From Macrothele yani (Eukaryota > Arthropoda > Arachnida > Araneae > Macrothelidae), in assembly GCA_039090855.1 (NCBI GenBank), contig CM076990.1, positions 200,017,232 to 200,081,231 of the forward strand: 64,000 nt of DNA, in the 5' to 3' direction. Shown here one piece after another: positions 21,181 to 31,104 of the stretch; the stretch's first letter is position 1; each line of letters starts with the position of its first letter. A program made the translations under genes and the position numbers. The notes beneath the pieces are model-generated. The model was not told the origin of the DNA. It saw nothing but the letters and a program-made list of their open reading frames with translations, and ran no database searches.

Positions 21181-22098
21181 TATCATCATCATCATTGTCA
21201 ACCATTATCAATCCACTGCTGGACGAAGGTCTCCCCAAGTTTCCTCCACAACGGTCTGTCTTGTGCCAGTCTCCTCCATGTCACCCCTGCAAACTTTCGA
21301 ATTTCATCCACCCATCTCCTATGTGGTCTTTTTCTGGGTCTTTTCCTGTCCCTTGGAATCCAATCTAAAATTTTGGCTGTCCATCGATGATCTGTCCTTC
21401 TGGCAGTATGTCCAGCCCATTGCCATTTCAGGGATTTAACTCTGATCATGATGTCTTCCACTCTTGTCATTTTTCGGATCCACGAGTTCCTCTTTTATCT
21501 CTCCTGGTTACACCAAGTATGCACCTCTCCATGCTTCTTTGAGTTGTCTGCAGCCTTTGTATGTCTCTTTTAGTTAAGGTCCACGTCTCTGCACCATATG
21601 TAAGCCCTGGAAGGATGCATTGATCAAACACTTTTCTTTTAAGACATAATGGCATATTGCTCTTGAAAATTATGCTGTTTCTTCCAAAAGCTCTCCAGGC
21701 AAGTTTTGTACGCCGATTAATTTCTTCATCAATGTGACCCTCACTTGATATCTGCTGTCCCAGATAAACGTACGTGTCCGTTATCTTCAGCTTTTCTCCA
21801 TCAATCGATAAATCTTCATTTCTTGTAAAAGCATTGAACATCACTTTTGTCTTCTGAAAGTTCATTTTTAATCCCACTTCTTTACTCTTGTCAGCAAGTT
21901 CCTGGATCATACTCTGCAGCTCTGATGGGGCAGTTGCAAAAATGACTACGTCATCAGCAAAACGAAGGTGGGTTAGATAATCTCCATTAATCTTTATCCC
22001 CTTGTTTTCCCAGCTCAGCGACTGAAAAACACCCTCCAATGTGGCATTAAAGAGCTTCGGAGATATGGTGTCACCTTGTCTCACTCCCTTTCCAATAC
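21181..22098 (-). mobile_element. RTE-2: 3' fragment inserted in the PLE-3 left arm
   Basis: Minus-strand 3' part of the RTE family, ending in the (ATC)n run at 21181. Comparison with the intact right arm shows it interrupts the arm within the GTGGTTATA...CACGTGTGGTTAT region. It encodes the RT second half (GVRQGDTISPKLFN, LRFADDVVIFATAP) and the C-terminal domain. One base is lost near 21490, shifting the frame between 21470 and 21500. It is close to RTE-1 in sequence. Confidence 0.88.
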
Positions 22099-22277
22099 TC
22101 GTGTGGTTATGGGCAAAGACCGCGCATGCGTACAAGTCGGAACAGTATGAGGTCATAAAATACATACATTTAAAATAACCTGTAGGGTAAAAAACACATA
22201 ATGGTTGTCATAAATATAAGAAATATAAAATGAAGGTCAAAGTTCCCTCGCCTGAGTTTTATATATGTACAATAAAA

Positions 22278-24218
22278 TCAATGGTTGTCTAATCTTGTTT
22301 CTTGGTTTTTCAGTAGGTATCGCCAAGGTGCTGGTATATTGGATGGAGCTTCATCATTACAACATTGTTCATTCAAATGATAAATATACAAGCTCTCGAG
22401 AAACAACAGGCCATTTTTAGTTTTGGTCGTCGATAACAGTTTTACATTGTCCCAGTCAGGATAGTGCTCTCCTTTTAGTACCTCTTGCGCTAAAGAAGTT
22501 GTTAAGGCATGTGTACGAACACTGTATTTGTGTTCTGTAATTCGTGTCTTTAATGATCTACAAGTGGATCCCACGTAAGAAGTAGACTGTGAGGTAGTTG
22601 AGAAAGAGTTCAGTGGTACCGAATAAATGCCGTATTTATCTAAGATTGATGTCGGATCTCGGTCTGATTTGGTTAAATTGAACAAACTTTCCGAAGAAAC
22701 ACCAAAGGAACAATCGTATTTTTTGCATGAATTTTGTAAGATCGGTACAATGGTTGGATGGAAGGGAATGGATGCCACGTATTTTATGGTTACTTCATCA
22801 CGTATTGGTTGTAACGTTGTGGAGATCCGCCGTTGATACCTGCGTAACAATTTTGTAAATAGATATCCGGGATAACCGGAAACCTTTGTTAGATTGAAAA
22901 TCCTGTGTAATTCTAGTTTTAAAGATCTTTTGGTGGATGAATGACTATAAGCCCCTACAGATTAAAGATGAAATAGAACTATGTTTATAGGGAAGTGGTG
23001 TGTACGAATTATATGGAATGAGGGTAGGTGAACAAGTGGGTTTTAGGTAGACGGAGGTTTGAATGTCATTAGATGGGGTGCGTCGTAATAAAATATCTAA
23101 GAACGGAAGGGAGTTGGAGGATTCTAACTCTTGGGTGAAGGAAATAGTGGGAAAGACGGCTGATAAAGAGGCAGCAAAAGTGTCTAATTCACTAAGTGAG
23201 TATTGCCAAAAAACTAAAACATCGTCGACATATCGTATATAGAGTAATGGTTGGAATGTACCATTATGAAAAACTGTATGTTCGACGTGTTGCAGTACTA
23301 TTTCTGCCAGGACGGAGGAAAGAGGTGACCCCATTGGGGTACCGAAATCCTGGCGGTAGGTGATGTTATTAAATTTAAAATAAGTCCGGTTCTTGATAAG
23401 GTTCAGGGCTGAAACTATAGCAGTGGATTCAGTAGAAGAGAGGTTTAAGGATGGAAGTAGTGGGGTAATCAGGTCAATGGCTACATCCACAGGGACATTG
23501 GGAAACAGGGAAACTACATCGAGACTGGCCATTTTAAATGGAATACCCAATGTAGCGGAATGGATCCGTTCCAGGGCGGACTTAGAACTCTTAATTGAGA
23601 AAGGTGAAGATGTGGTTAAGGGGGAAAGGACTGAGGCAAGTGATTTTTCCAGATTTCGGGTGGGGTTAGTATAGCCTGATACTAAAGGGCGGATGGGGTG
23701 TTCCGGTTTATGAAGTTTAATTTTGCCAAACAAATCTGGTATACGAGGACCAAAAGGAGGTTGCATATTATTTGAAATGGTTGGGGGTAGTGTATTACTA
23801 TTTTTAAGTTTTGCAAGAGCAGTAATAGTAGCTGGGATAGGGTTACGAGATAATACTGTATGTGGGATCTGATTTATAACTGCGGTCATTTGTTAATATA
23901 GGTAGACTTATCAAGTATAACTATTTGGTCCAATTTATCTGCAGAAACAATTGCTAATGATGTGTCTCCGGAAAGAGATAACAAAGTAGTACGCTCATAT
24001 TTTAATATATGTTGAATTTCAGTTGGTGGTTGAGTGGATTCCTTTTCAATAGTACGAGAGATTTTATATCTAAGTGGGTCCTGAGCATGAATCGGCAATG
24101 ACTTTATGACCCAACTGATTTTATTGTACATATATGAGCATGAATCGGCAATGACTTTATGACCCATTGATTTTATTGTACATATATAAAACTCAGGCGA
24201 GGGAACTTTGACCTTCAT
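22278..24218 (-). pseudogene. PLE-3 reverse transcriptase with GIY-YIG endonuclease, frameshifted
   Basis: Three consecutive minus-strand frames. 24218-23886: N-terminal part ending SADKLDQIVILDKSTYINK. 23889-22945 (314 codons): RT with FGKIKLHKPEHPIRPLVSG, FKMASLDVVSLFPNVPVDVA (catalytic Asp), FGTPMGSPLSSVLAE, YIRYVDDVLVF (catalytic YVDD) and LPFLDILLRR. 22850-22278 (190 codons): linker, then YGIYSVPL, TSYVGSTCRSLKTRITEHK and LFLESLYIYHLNE, a GIY-YIG nuclease with Arg and Glu residues in place. Together the length and domain order are those of canonical Penelope proteins. Breaks: a one-base shift at about 23888 (overlapping AAATGA) and a shift near 22860-22945. A 51-bp duplication affects the N-terminal region. 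It is the best-preserved PLE protein here. Confidence 0.9.
24085..24187. repeat. 51-bp tandem duplication at the PLE-3 coding start
   Basis: GAGCATGAATCGGCAATGAC...TGTACATATAT occurs twice in direct succession (about 24085-24136 and 24137-24187) with one difference. It lies where the right arm meets the coding region; the left arm has no duplicate. Confidence 0.85.
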
Positions 24219-24375
24219 TTTATATTTCTTATATTTATGACAACCATTATGTGTTTTTTACCCTACAGGTTATTTTAAATGTATGTATTTTATGACCTCA
24301 TACTGTTCCGACTTGTACGCATGCGCGGTCTTTGCCCATAACCACACGTGTATATAACCACTACGTTTCATGTGC

Positions 24376-24442
24376 ACCTTGCGAGTTTTGGTTCCTGATG
24401 ATGAACCTATAAGTCGTAGGTTCGAAAGATCTCGCAAGTTTT
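24376..24442 (+). ncRNA. Hammerhead-ribozyme-like motif, PLE-3 right arm
   Basis: CTGATGA (24395-24401), extra T, stem GAACCTA/TAGGTTC (loop TAAGTCG), GAAA (24424-24427), AGATCTC. Mirror of the left-arm copy; the base triplet before the core is TTC here rather than TGC, weakening stem I. Outer pairing of CTTGCGAG with CTCGCAAG is also possible. Confidence 0.6.
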
Positions 24443-25744
24443 TAACATTAAACCTTTTTAAACCTCAATGGAATGAGTTATTTGTGTCGTCATGGTTTTA
24501 ACTGTGTATACTTTTGATACCGGTGATACGTCTTAGCTTCATTTGAGTGTTGTAATTGGTTTGAGCTAAAGTGTTCGTGCTTAGACAGCTATCTTCTTTA
24601 TTTGTGTATCAATCAGCACGATAGTCTCTTCATCATATCTTCTATTATACATCTTTTTTTGCTCTTAAACTTAAACAAGAAAGATGACACCGAATTTTCA
24701 GGAGTAATAAGCACGTCTTTTCAATCCGTTCTGAGGCAAATTAAATTTATCAAAGCTATTCGAAGTCAATGGAACTGGTATGGAAAACAATAGTATCCGA
24801 CGGAAGAAAGAAGTTTTTCAATTGGGATTTTAATCCCTCAGATATTGCTGTAAACAGAATCATGAGTTTACGAACTCTTAGAAACAGAGACATCGACAAA
24901 AAATAAGATGTGACTTCACGTCCCCTGGTGGGAAAACCATGCATTATCTTAGGAAGAAAGTATTCTCAAAAGATTTTTCCATATGAGCGGTATCGGTCCA
25001 AGAAAAAAAAAAATTTAGTCGAGTATCAAGGAGCCCATATTTTACTACAAATACATTAGAAGCAGAAATTAACACTTATGCCCCGTGGTGGCCAAACGAT
25101 TATTTACCAAACATTAGAAATTATGTGAAAAAATGTTTCCATCAGGTCTTGTATGCGATAGAGGAAGAATGTTTCAAATCAGAGTTTTAGAGGCAGAAAT
25201 AACGCAGAAAATGCAATTTACTTTTGTGCCCCCTAGCGGAAAGTCTATGATTTACATGAAAATTTTGAATTTATAGGAAAAACATTTTGCATCATAAACA
25301 CTATCCAACAAAGAAGGAATTTTTCAAATCGGACTCTCAGAAGTAGAGATATTGACAAAAATAAGATATACATCTACGCCCCTGGAGTAGAAACCATGCA
25401 TTATTTCAAGAAGAAAATGTTCCTAAAAGGTTTGTCGACATTAGTATCGGTCAACAAATTACTTTTTTTGCAATCGAGATTTTAGGAGCTCATATTTTGC
25501 TGCAAATACATCAGAAGCGGAAATTAAGACTTATGCCACCTGGTGGCCAAACCATTTCTTACAAAAAATTATAAATTATGTGTAAAGGATTTTCCATCAG
25601 GAGCTGTATTCAGCGCAGAAAGAATTTTTCAAATTCTTCGAATAAAGCTCATGTTGAGAAATGGCTTCCTAGTTTAATTGAATTAATAATCTAAAGCAGC
25701 TTTATGGGAATTTTACTAGGAAATTTTTTTCATTAATAGCAAAT

Positions 25745-25775
25745 TTTTGGAGAAAACTCTTCTTCAGGCTGTCTT
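25745..25775 (-). ncRNA. Decayed hammerhead-like motif, fold-back left arm
   Basis: Minus strand: CTGAAGA (25761-25767), extra A, stem GAG/CTC with TTTT loop, then CAAAA where GAAA is expected. The AGC before the core can pair with GCT after ATTT. The mutated G12 should abolish activity. Confidence 0.4.
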
Positions 25776-26185
25776 GTTGTTGTCACTTTTTACTTGTCAC
25801 TATCACGGTTACGGTTTACCTTGATGGTTACGGTTAACCTTGACGGTTTAGGTTATTTTTCAACAAATCCTGCCAGATGTTAGGCAGGGAAAATCCTTTG
25901 CAGTCATTGATGATAGAATTTTGATTTTTCTTTCTTTTTCTTAAAAAAAAAAAATTCTTTCAGTTTTCTTTTTTGGAAATTGCTTTGGAAACTGATTACT
26001 TTAAGGGAATTCCAATCCATGCTGTGCATATGTAAATCATAGACTAAGAAAAATCAAAATTCCATTATCAAAGACTGCAAAGGATTTTCCCTGCGTAACA
26101 TCTGGCAGGATTTGTTGAAAAATAACCTAACCCGTCAAGGTAAACCGTAACCGTGATAGTGACAAGTAAAAAGTGACAACAACAA

Positions 26186-26228
26186 GACAGCCTGAAGGAG
26201 AAGAGTTTTTTCCGAAAATTTGCTATTA
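26186..26228 (+). ncRNA. Hammerhead-like motif, fold-back right arm
   Basis: CTGAAGG (26192-26198) followed by AGAAGAGTTTTTTCC, GAAA (26214-26217), ATTT and GCT, the last able to pair with AGC before the core. One base is inserted in the CTGANGA core, but the GAAA half is intact; the left arm has the complementary defect. Confidence 0.4.
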
Positions 26229-27228
26229 ATGAAAAGATTTCCTAGTAAAATTCCCATAAAAGTTGCTTTAGATTAGGAATTTTTCAAATCGAAGATTTAG
26301 AAGCAGAGATATAGGGGGAAAGCAATTTACCTTTACGCCCCTAGCACAAAGCCTATGAATTACTTGAAAATTTTGACATTATATGAAAAACATGTCATGC
26401 TGAAAACACTATCCAACAAAGAAGGAATTTTTCAAATCTGACTCCTAGAAGTAGAGATATTCACAAAAATAAGATATACATCTACGGACCCTGGCGGAGA
26501 AACTGTCTAATATTTTAAGAAGAAAATGTTCGCGAAAAGGTTTATCGATGTGAGTGGCATCAGTCCACGAAAGAATTTTTTCAAACGATATTTTAGAAGC
26601 TCAGATTTTATGGCAAATACATCAGAAGCAAAAATTTATGCTTACGCCCCCTGGTGGCCAAAGTATGCTTTACCAAAACTTAGAAATTATATGCAAAAGA
26701 TTTTCCAACAGGAGGTGCATCCGCTGAAGAAAAAAATCTTCAAATCAGAGTTTTGGAAGAAGAATTATCAGGGAAAATGTCATTTACTTTTACGCCCCTA
26801 GCGGGAAATCTATGCATAATTTAAAAATGTAACTATATCTAAAATACACTTCGACATAAATGGAATCGAAAGATAAAAGAATTTTTTCAATCGGATGTTT
26901 AGAAGCAAATATGTGGAATAAAACGTATTTTTGAATTCGACATCATCTGCATTTACGCCCTGTAGCGGCGAAATTGCACATCGTAAAAAGGGAAAAAAAA
27001 AACGAACTAAAGGATCATCATTCGCATATTTCAAGCTTCCCAATGCAAAAAGAATTTTTCAAATCAGACTAATAGTTGCAGAGATTTTGTGGGTACAGAC
27101 GTACGGACTGACGGACAAACCGATAACATAAGCACAATCTTTTTTACAAAAGACGTGCTAAAAACAGTAATGCAATTTAACAATGACTGCAAGGAAATTA
27201 TATTATGTACATATTCACTTTTTTGAGG

Positions 27229-27669
27229 TCAAACAAAGGACGTAGGCCTACAATGAAATAAACTTTTCAGCTCCTTTTTTGCAACTACTGACATGGTAAT
27301 TTCTGCCAATTCTTCATTTTTTTCCTTTATTAATTTTTGAAAACTATTTGATTGAAGGAAACAGCTCATATCTCTCATCAATTCCCCTTGGGCGGCAAGG
27401 TCATCTGCACGTTCCTCTAATTCGGCAATATTTTTTTCTACTTTCAGTTTTTTTGTACTAAGCATTTGCAATTCCTACTCAATCAATTTACGTTTCATCC
27501 CAGATGTTGCTTGGCACATTTTTTTTTTTTTTTTGGCATCTAAATATTGAACATATTTATGTCTAGCTGAAAAGACAGAAGTTCTAAGCTCTTTACTTAG
27601 TACCACATTCTCTAATAAATAACAGAAGATAACGATCTGAACTGCACTGACTCCGCGCAAAGAAATCAA
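27229..27669 (-). pseudogene. Unidentified coiled-coil C-terminal fragment, probably transposon-derived
   Basis: Two minus-strand frames joined by one stop: ARHKYVQYLDAKKKKKMCQA, then after the stop ELQMLSTKKLKVEKNIAELE...RADDLAAQGELMRD and SNSFQKLIKEKNEELAEITM. The charged heptad-like pattern suggests a coiled coil of about 80 residues. I do not recognise the family with certainty. Its position just inside a CAGGGT-type terminus (28025) makes the C-terminus of a hAT-like element plausible. There is a T tract (A tract on the coding strand) at 27517-27534, and no upstream exons or partner domains were seen. Confidence 0.45.
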
Positions 27670-27894
27670 GAAGCCAGCAATAAATCTAATCTAAACCAAA
27701 GGGATTTGAAGGTAGCTGGTTGGCAAACTGCCAAAAGCAATACAGAACATGTGTAAACTTTTGCGACATGCGATCTAGTGACGTAAAACCATCATCAGTA
27801 CACTAATGAAACCAGCTGGCCTGTGCAACGCGCATTTCTTTGGTTAAAAAAAAAAAAAATTACGACCTTTTTAACTACCGAATATAATATAATT

Positions 27895-28025
27895 ACGGTG
27901 TTTTCAAGGATTTTTTAAGAGCCCTTAAAAACAGAACAGAAATTAAGGAGTTCTTAAGGACCCTTAAAAAAGGTAAATGGAAATTAAGGAGTTCTTAAGG
28001 ACTTTTAAGGACCGTACGGACCCTG
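27895..28025 (-). repeat. Putative hAT-like right end
   Basis: Three copies of a TTAAGGAGTTCTTAAGGAC-type word and a terminal GTACGGACCCTG, the inverse of CAGGGT(T/C)C(A/G)TAC at 18463. Subterminal repetition is typical of transposase binding sites. Confidence 0.45.
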
Positions 28026-29024
28026 CTTTATTTATTTTCTCCTTTTCCTTTTGTGCTTTTTTTTATTATTATTATTTATTATTATTTGTAGGGTGATTGT
28101 ATGGCTGTGTGGTATTCCTGACATGAGAAACATGTTTATGCTAGTTTCTCAAGCTTGCTTGGCATGGGTGTTTTCCCTTTTATGAGACCATTCTTCTACT
28201 TCCCCATTCTGACATTTTCTATGAGGGAAGTTCAGTCCTCTGCATTCCCACTTCTGTTTTAATGGGGTTGCTGTATCTGCACATAATGACTTCCTTCCTA
28301 ATAAGCCTTGTAAATGAGCATAATTGTTATTTTGCTTTGTACTACCCATTAAAAACCGTGCAAAAGTTTGCAGATAACATTGAGTAAACAATTTTTAAGA
28401 GTTCAAGGAGTTTCCTTTATGAAAGCTCTCAGGAAAATGAATGTGCATTTTGCAGTTTTGAAAAAGTTTTTAAAAAATTTTGATATTAAGGAAGTAAATC
28501 AAAACTAGAAAGCGGCCCTGCAGTTTAAAAAACAACAAGTGTATTAAGGTTGACAAGCATGAAACAGTTTTTTAGCTGATATGTCACACATTAAATATTT
28601 CACACTACATCTATTTTAGCATTTTTCACTAAGCTGACAAAATAAATCAATTTCATTTATGGTACCAACCTCCTCGCCCTCTTTAAGGCCAAGCATCAAC
28701 CCATACTTCCTACTTAGCTGAATTTCATTTCGAGCTGCATTGCTACAGGATTTTCCTCCTTTATACGACAGGTATACTGAACAGTTTTCACCACACGAGA
28801 CTTCAAAAACAGGAATATCCTATTAAGATAAAATTCTTTAATTACAACATGTTACAAAACTTACAATTTAAGCCAGAAAAACCTATTTTTTTAATATAAT
28901 GTTACCAATATTTAGCAAAAACTAATGATAGAACTGCATTAAAATCTCTATACAAACCCAGAAAATTTTTGCCAAGGGTACTAGTGTGCATATGAAGTAT
29001 AATTACAAAGCAATAAGAATAATT
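28026..29024. other. No recognisable feature
   Basis: AT-rich. A short GC-richer stretch near 28668-28815 could be a decayed exon but has no identifiable motif. Confidence 0.4.
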
Positions 29025-29485
29025 TCATCATCAACCATTACCAATCCACTGCTGGATGAAGGTCCCCAAGCTTCTTCCACAACAGTCTATTTTGCACCAG
29101 TCTCCATGTCACTCCCACATGAATTTCATCCACCTATCTCCCTGGTGGTGTTCTGGGTCTTTTCCTGCCACTTGGAATCCAGTTTAGAATTGCGGTTGTC
29201 TATCCATTCTTCTGGAAACATGTCCAGCCCATTGCCATTACAGGGATTTTACTCTGATCATGAAGTCTTTCACATGCGTGAATGACTATTTCTCCTAGTT
29301 ACACCAAGCATGCATCTCTCCAGGCTTCTTCCAGTTGTCTGCAGCCTTTGGATGTCTTCTTTAGTTAAGGTCCAAGTCTCTGCTCTGTATGTAAGCACTG
29401 GAAGGATGCATTTAAATACTTTTCTTAATTTTTGTATTATAAATATTTAACGGGAATTATTGAGGATAAATTTATTAAGGTACAT

Positions 29486-29535
29486 TACCTCTCAAATTTT
29501 CGATCTAAACACTAGATCTTCGTCAGGAGTTCTTG
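29486..29535 (-). ncRNA. Hammerhead-like motif, PLE-4 left arm
   Basis: Minus strand: CTGACGA (29520-29526), extra A, stem GATCTA/TAGATC, GAAA (29498-29501), ATTT, then GAG able to pair with CTC before the core. All conserved hammerhead positions are kept apart from the added A. Confidence 0.6.
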
Positions 29536-29977
29536 CTTCCTTCTACTTCCACAGGTCTGGTGGCAACCAAGCCTGATGGATTTTCCATCCAGCATGGTCA
29601 TTGATGTTGCCACCTTGTGTCTTGTAAATTTCCAGGGATTCCTCTAATTTCCAGATAATTGCATGGGATTGATGTTTGATCACTTTTAAGGAGTCCCAGT
29701 CTATTTTATGACCAGTTTGTTGTATGTGCCTGTCTAATCCTGTTTTATTTGAGCTGTTCCTTATAACTGAAAACAGGATTAGACAGGCACATACAACAAA
29801 CTGGCCATAAAATAGACTGGGACTCCTTAAAAGTGATCAAACATCAATCCCATGCAATTATCCGGAAATTAGAGGAATCCCTGAAAATTTACAAGACACA
29901 AGGTGGCAACATCAATGACCATGCTGGATGGAAAATCCATCAGGCTTGGTCGCCAGACCTGTGGAAGTAGAAGGAAG

Positions 29978-30026
29978 CAAGGACTCCTGACGAAGATCTA
30001 GTGTTTAGATCGAAAATTTGAGAGGT
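29978..30026 (+). ncRNA. Hammerhead-like motif, PLE-4 right arm
   Basis: CTGACGA (29987-29993), extra A, stem GATCTA/TAGATC with a GTGT-type loop, GAAA (30012-30015), ATTT, GAG. Identical to the left-arm copy. Confidence 0.6.
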
Positions 30027-30960
30027 AATGTACCTTAACAAATTTATCCTCGATAATTCCCATTAAATATTTATAATACTGAAAGTAATAAGAGGAAGCC
30101 ATGAAGTCATTAATTACTTTTCTTAATTTAAGACATAATGGCATATTGCTCTTAAGAATTGCACTGTTTCTTCCAAAAGCTCTTCAACCAAATGTTATGT
30201 CAATTTCTTCATCAATGTGACCTTTGCTTGATATCTGCTGTCCAAGGTAAATGTAGGCACCTGTTATCTCCAGTTTCCACCCCATCGATCGATAAATCTT
30301 CATTTCTTGTAAAAGCATTGTACATCACTTTTGTCTTCTTTAAGTTAGTTTTAGTCCCACTTCTTTACTCTTGTCAGCAAGTTCCTGGATCACTCTGCAG
30401 CCCTGAAGGGGAGTTGCAAAAATGACTGTCATCAGCAAAACAAAGGAGTTAAATAATCTCCATTAATCTTCATACCTTTGTTTTCCCAGTTCAATGATTA
30501 AAAGACATTTTGTAATATGGCATTAAAGAGTTTGGGAGATATGGTATCCCCTTGTTTCACTCCCTTTCCAATTTTTATTGGCACTGTATCCTCAAATAAC
30601 CAAACCTTCATTCTTGCATTTTCATAGATATTAATACTAATGTAAGCATCTTCAATACCGAAGGATTTCAATGCCATTGCAACTGCTGCTGGTTTCACGG
30701 AATTAAAGGCCTTTTCATAATATGAAAGCCATACATAATGGGAGTTCGTATCCCCTCGTTCTTTCAATTAGTTTTCTCAGTACACTGATATGATTTATAG
30801 TGTTGTAGCCACTTCTGAATCCAGCTTGTTCTCTTGGTTGAGTTATATCCAGTGTTACCTTCAGGCAATGTGAAAAAATCTTAGAAGATTTTATAAACAA
30901 CTGATACTAGGAGACTGATGGGCCTATAAGTTCCCAAGATCCTCAATGTCACTTTTTATG

Positions 30961-31080
30961 TAGCATATAAAAGAAGACATTGAGGATCTCAGGAACTACA
31001 GGCCTGTCAGCCTCCTATCAGTGGTTTGTAAAATATTCACTAAGGTTCTTTCACATCACTTGAAGGCGAATTCAGATCGC
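30961..31080 (+). mobile_element. RTE-4: short RTE fragment in opposite orientation
   Basis: From about 30967, GACATTGAGGATCTCAGGAA to CATCACTTGAAGG encodes DIEDLRNYRPVSLLSVVCKI-type RT sequence in plus sense. The junction with RTE-3 is palindromic (gatcctcaatgtc...gacattgaggatc). It overlaps the same RT region as RTE-3's 5' end. Confidence 0.75.
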
Positions 31081-31104
31081 CTGAAGAATGATTTATTGGT
31101 AGAT

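Larger units (their letters stand above)
20931..24638 (-). mobile_element. PLE-3: Penelope-like element with inverted repeats and 13-bp TSD
   Basis: A 13-bp duplication CTTCTATTATACA flanks it (20918-20930 and 24639-24651). Arms of about 430 bp are inverted copies: left 20931-21180 plus 22099-22280 (split by RTE-2), right about 24168-24607; the right end has about 30 unpaired bases. The coding region is on the minus strand at 22278-24218. Each arm contains a hammerhead-like motif. A nearly complete element whose protein is broken by a few frameshifts. Confidence 0.9.
25643..26275. mobile_element. Fold-back element with ribozyme-like cores
   Basis: Arms 25687-25940 and about 26029-26275 are inverted copies around a spacer of roughly 90 bp. 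GAATTTTTCAAAT occurs just before (about 25624-25642) and just after (26277-26289), a likely 13-bp target duplication in the array. The arms hold GGTTACGGTTTACC-type short direct repeats. Opposed ribozyme-like cores and duplication length resemble the PLE arms in this window, so it may be a PLE reduced to its terminal repeats. Confidence 0.65.
24800..27160. repeat. CTCF-motif-like tandem array, main copy
   Basis: Monomers of about 148-167 bp. GC-rich blocks: 24916 (tcccctggtggg), 25080 (GCCCCGTGGTGGCC), 25228 (GCCCCCTAGCGG), 25378 (gcccctggag), 25545 (GCCACCTGGTGGCC), then, after the fold-back insertion, 26337 (gcccctagc), 26486 (ggaccctggcgg), 26646 (GCCCCCTGGTGGCC), 26794 (gcccctagcggg), 26955 (ccctgtagcggc). 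Three monomer types alternate (TGGTGGCC, TAGCGG, TGGCGG), giving a trimer of about 460 bp. It ends with GACGGACAAACC and AACATAAGCAC near 27110-27140. There is no coding potential beyond chance ORFs. Confidence 0.75.
29432..30114. mobile_element. PLE-4: palindromic PLE terminal dimer with 15-bp TSD
   Basis: Two arms of about 320 bp (29434-29760 and 29768-30114) form an almost perfect palindrome with a spacer of a few bases. The 15-bp duplication TACTTTTCTTAATTT (29417-29431 and 30115-30129) flanks it inside RTE-3. The arms match the 3' part of PLE-1 (418-740), including the end of its GIY-YIG coding region (CATACAACAAACTGG...GGAAGTAG), so this is two PLE 3' ends joined head-to-head and integrated once. 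Confidence 0.9.
29025..30960 (-). mobile_element. RTE-3: old, diverged RTE copy split by PLE-4
   Basis: Minus-strand RTE relic, 3' end near 29025 (remnant ATC run, then ACCATTACCAATCCACTGCTGG). PLE-4 splits it at 29417-30129. Fragments include FNSVKPAAVAMALKSFGIED, GVKQGDTISPKLFNAIL at 30498-30767 and QPREQAGFRSGYNTINHISV at 30715-30900. Many small deletions mark it as older than RTE-1, -2 and -5. Its 5' end abuts, in opposite orientation, a short plus-strand RTE piece at 30961. Confidence 0.82.

Noticed and set aside
18463..28025. One 9.5-kb hAT element bounded by the CAGGGT ends
   Set aside because: The 8-bp flanks (ATTCTTTA and CTTTATTT) do not match and no transposase core is found between, apart from unrelated elements; kept only as two possible ends.
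28668..28815. Host exon candidate
   Set aside because: The GC-richer stretch could code but has no supported splice context or domain.
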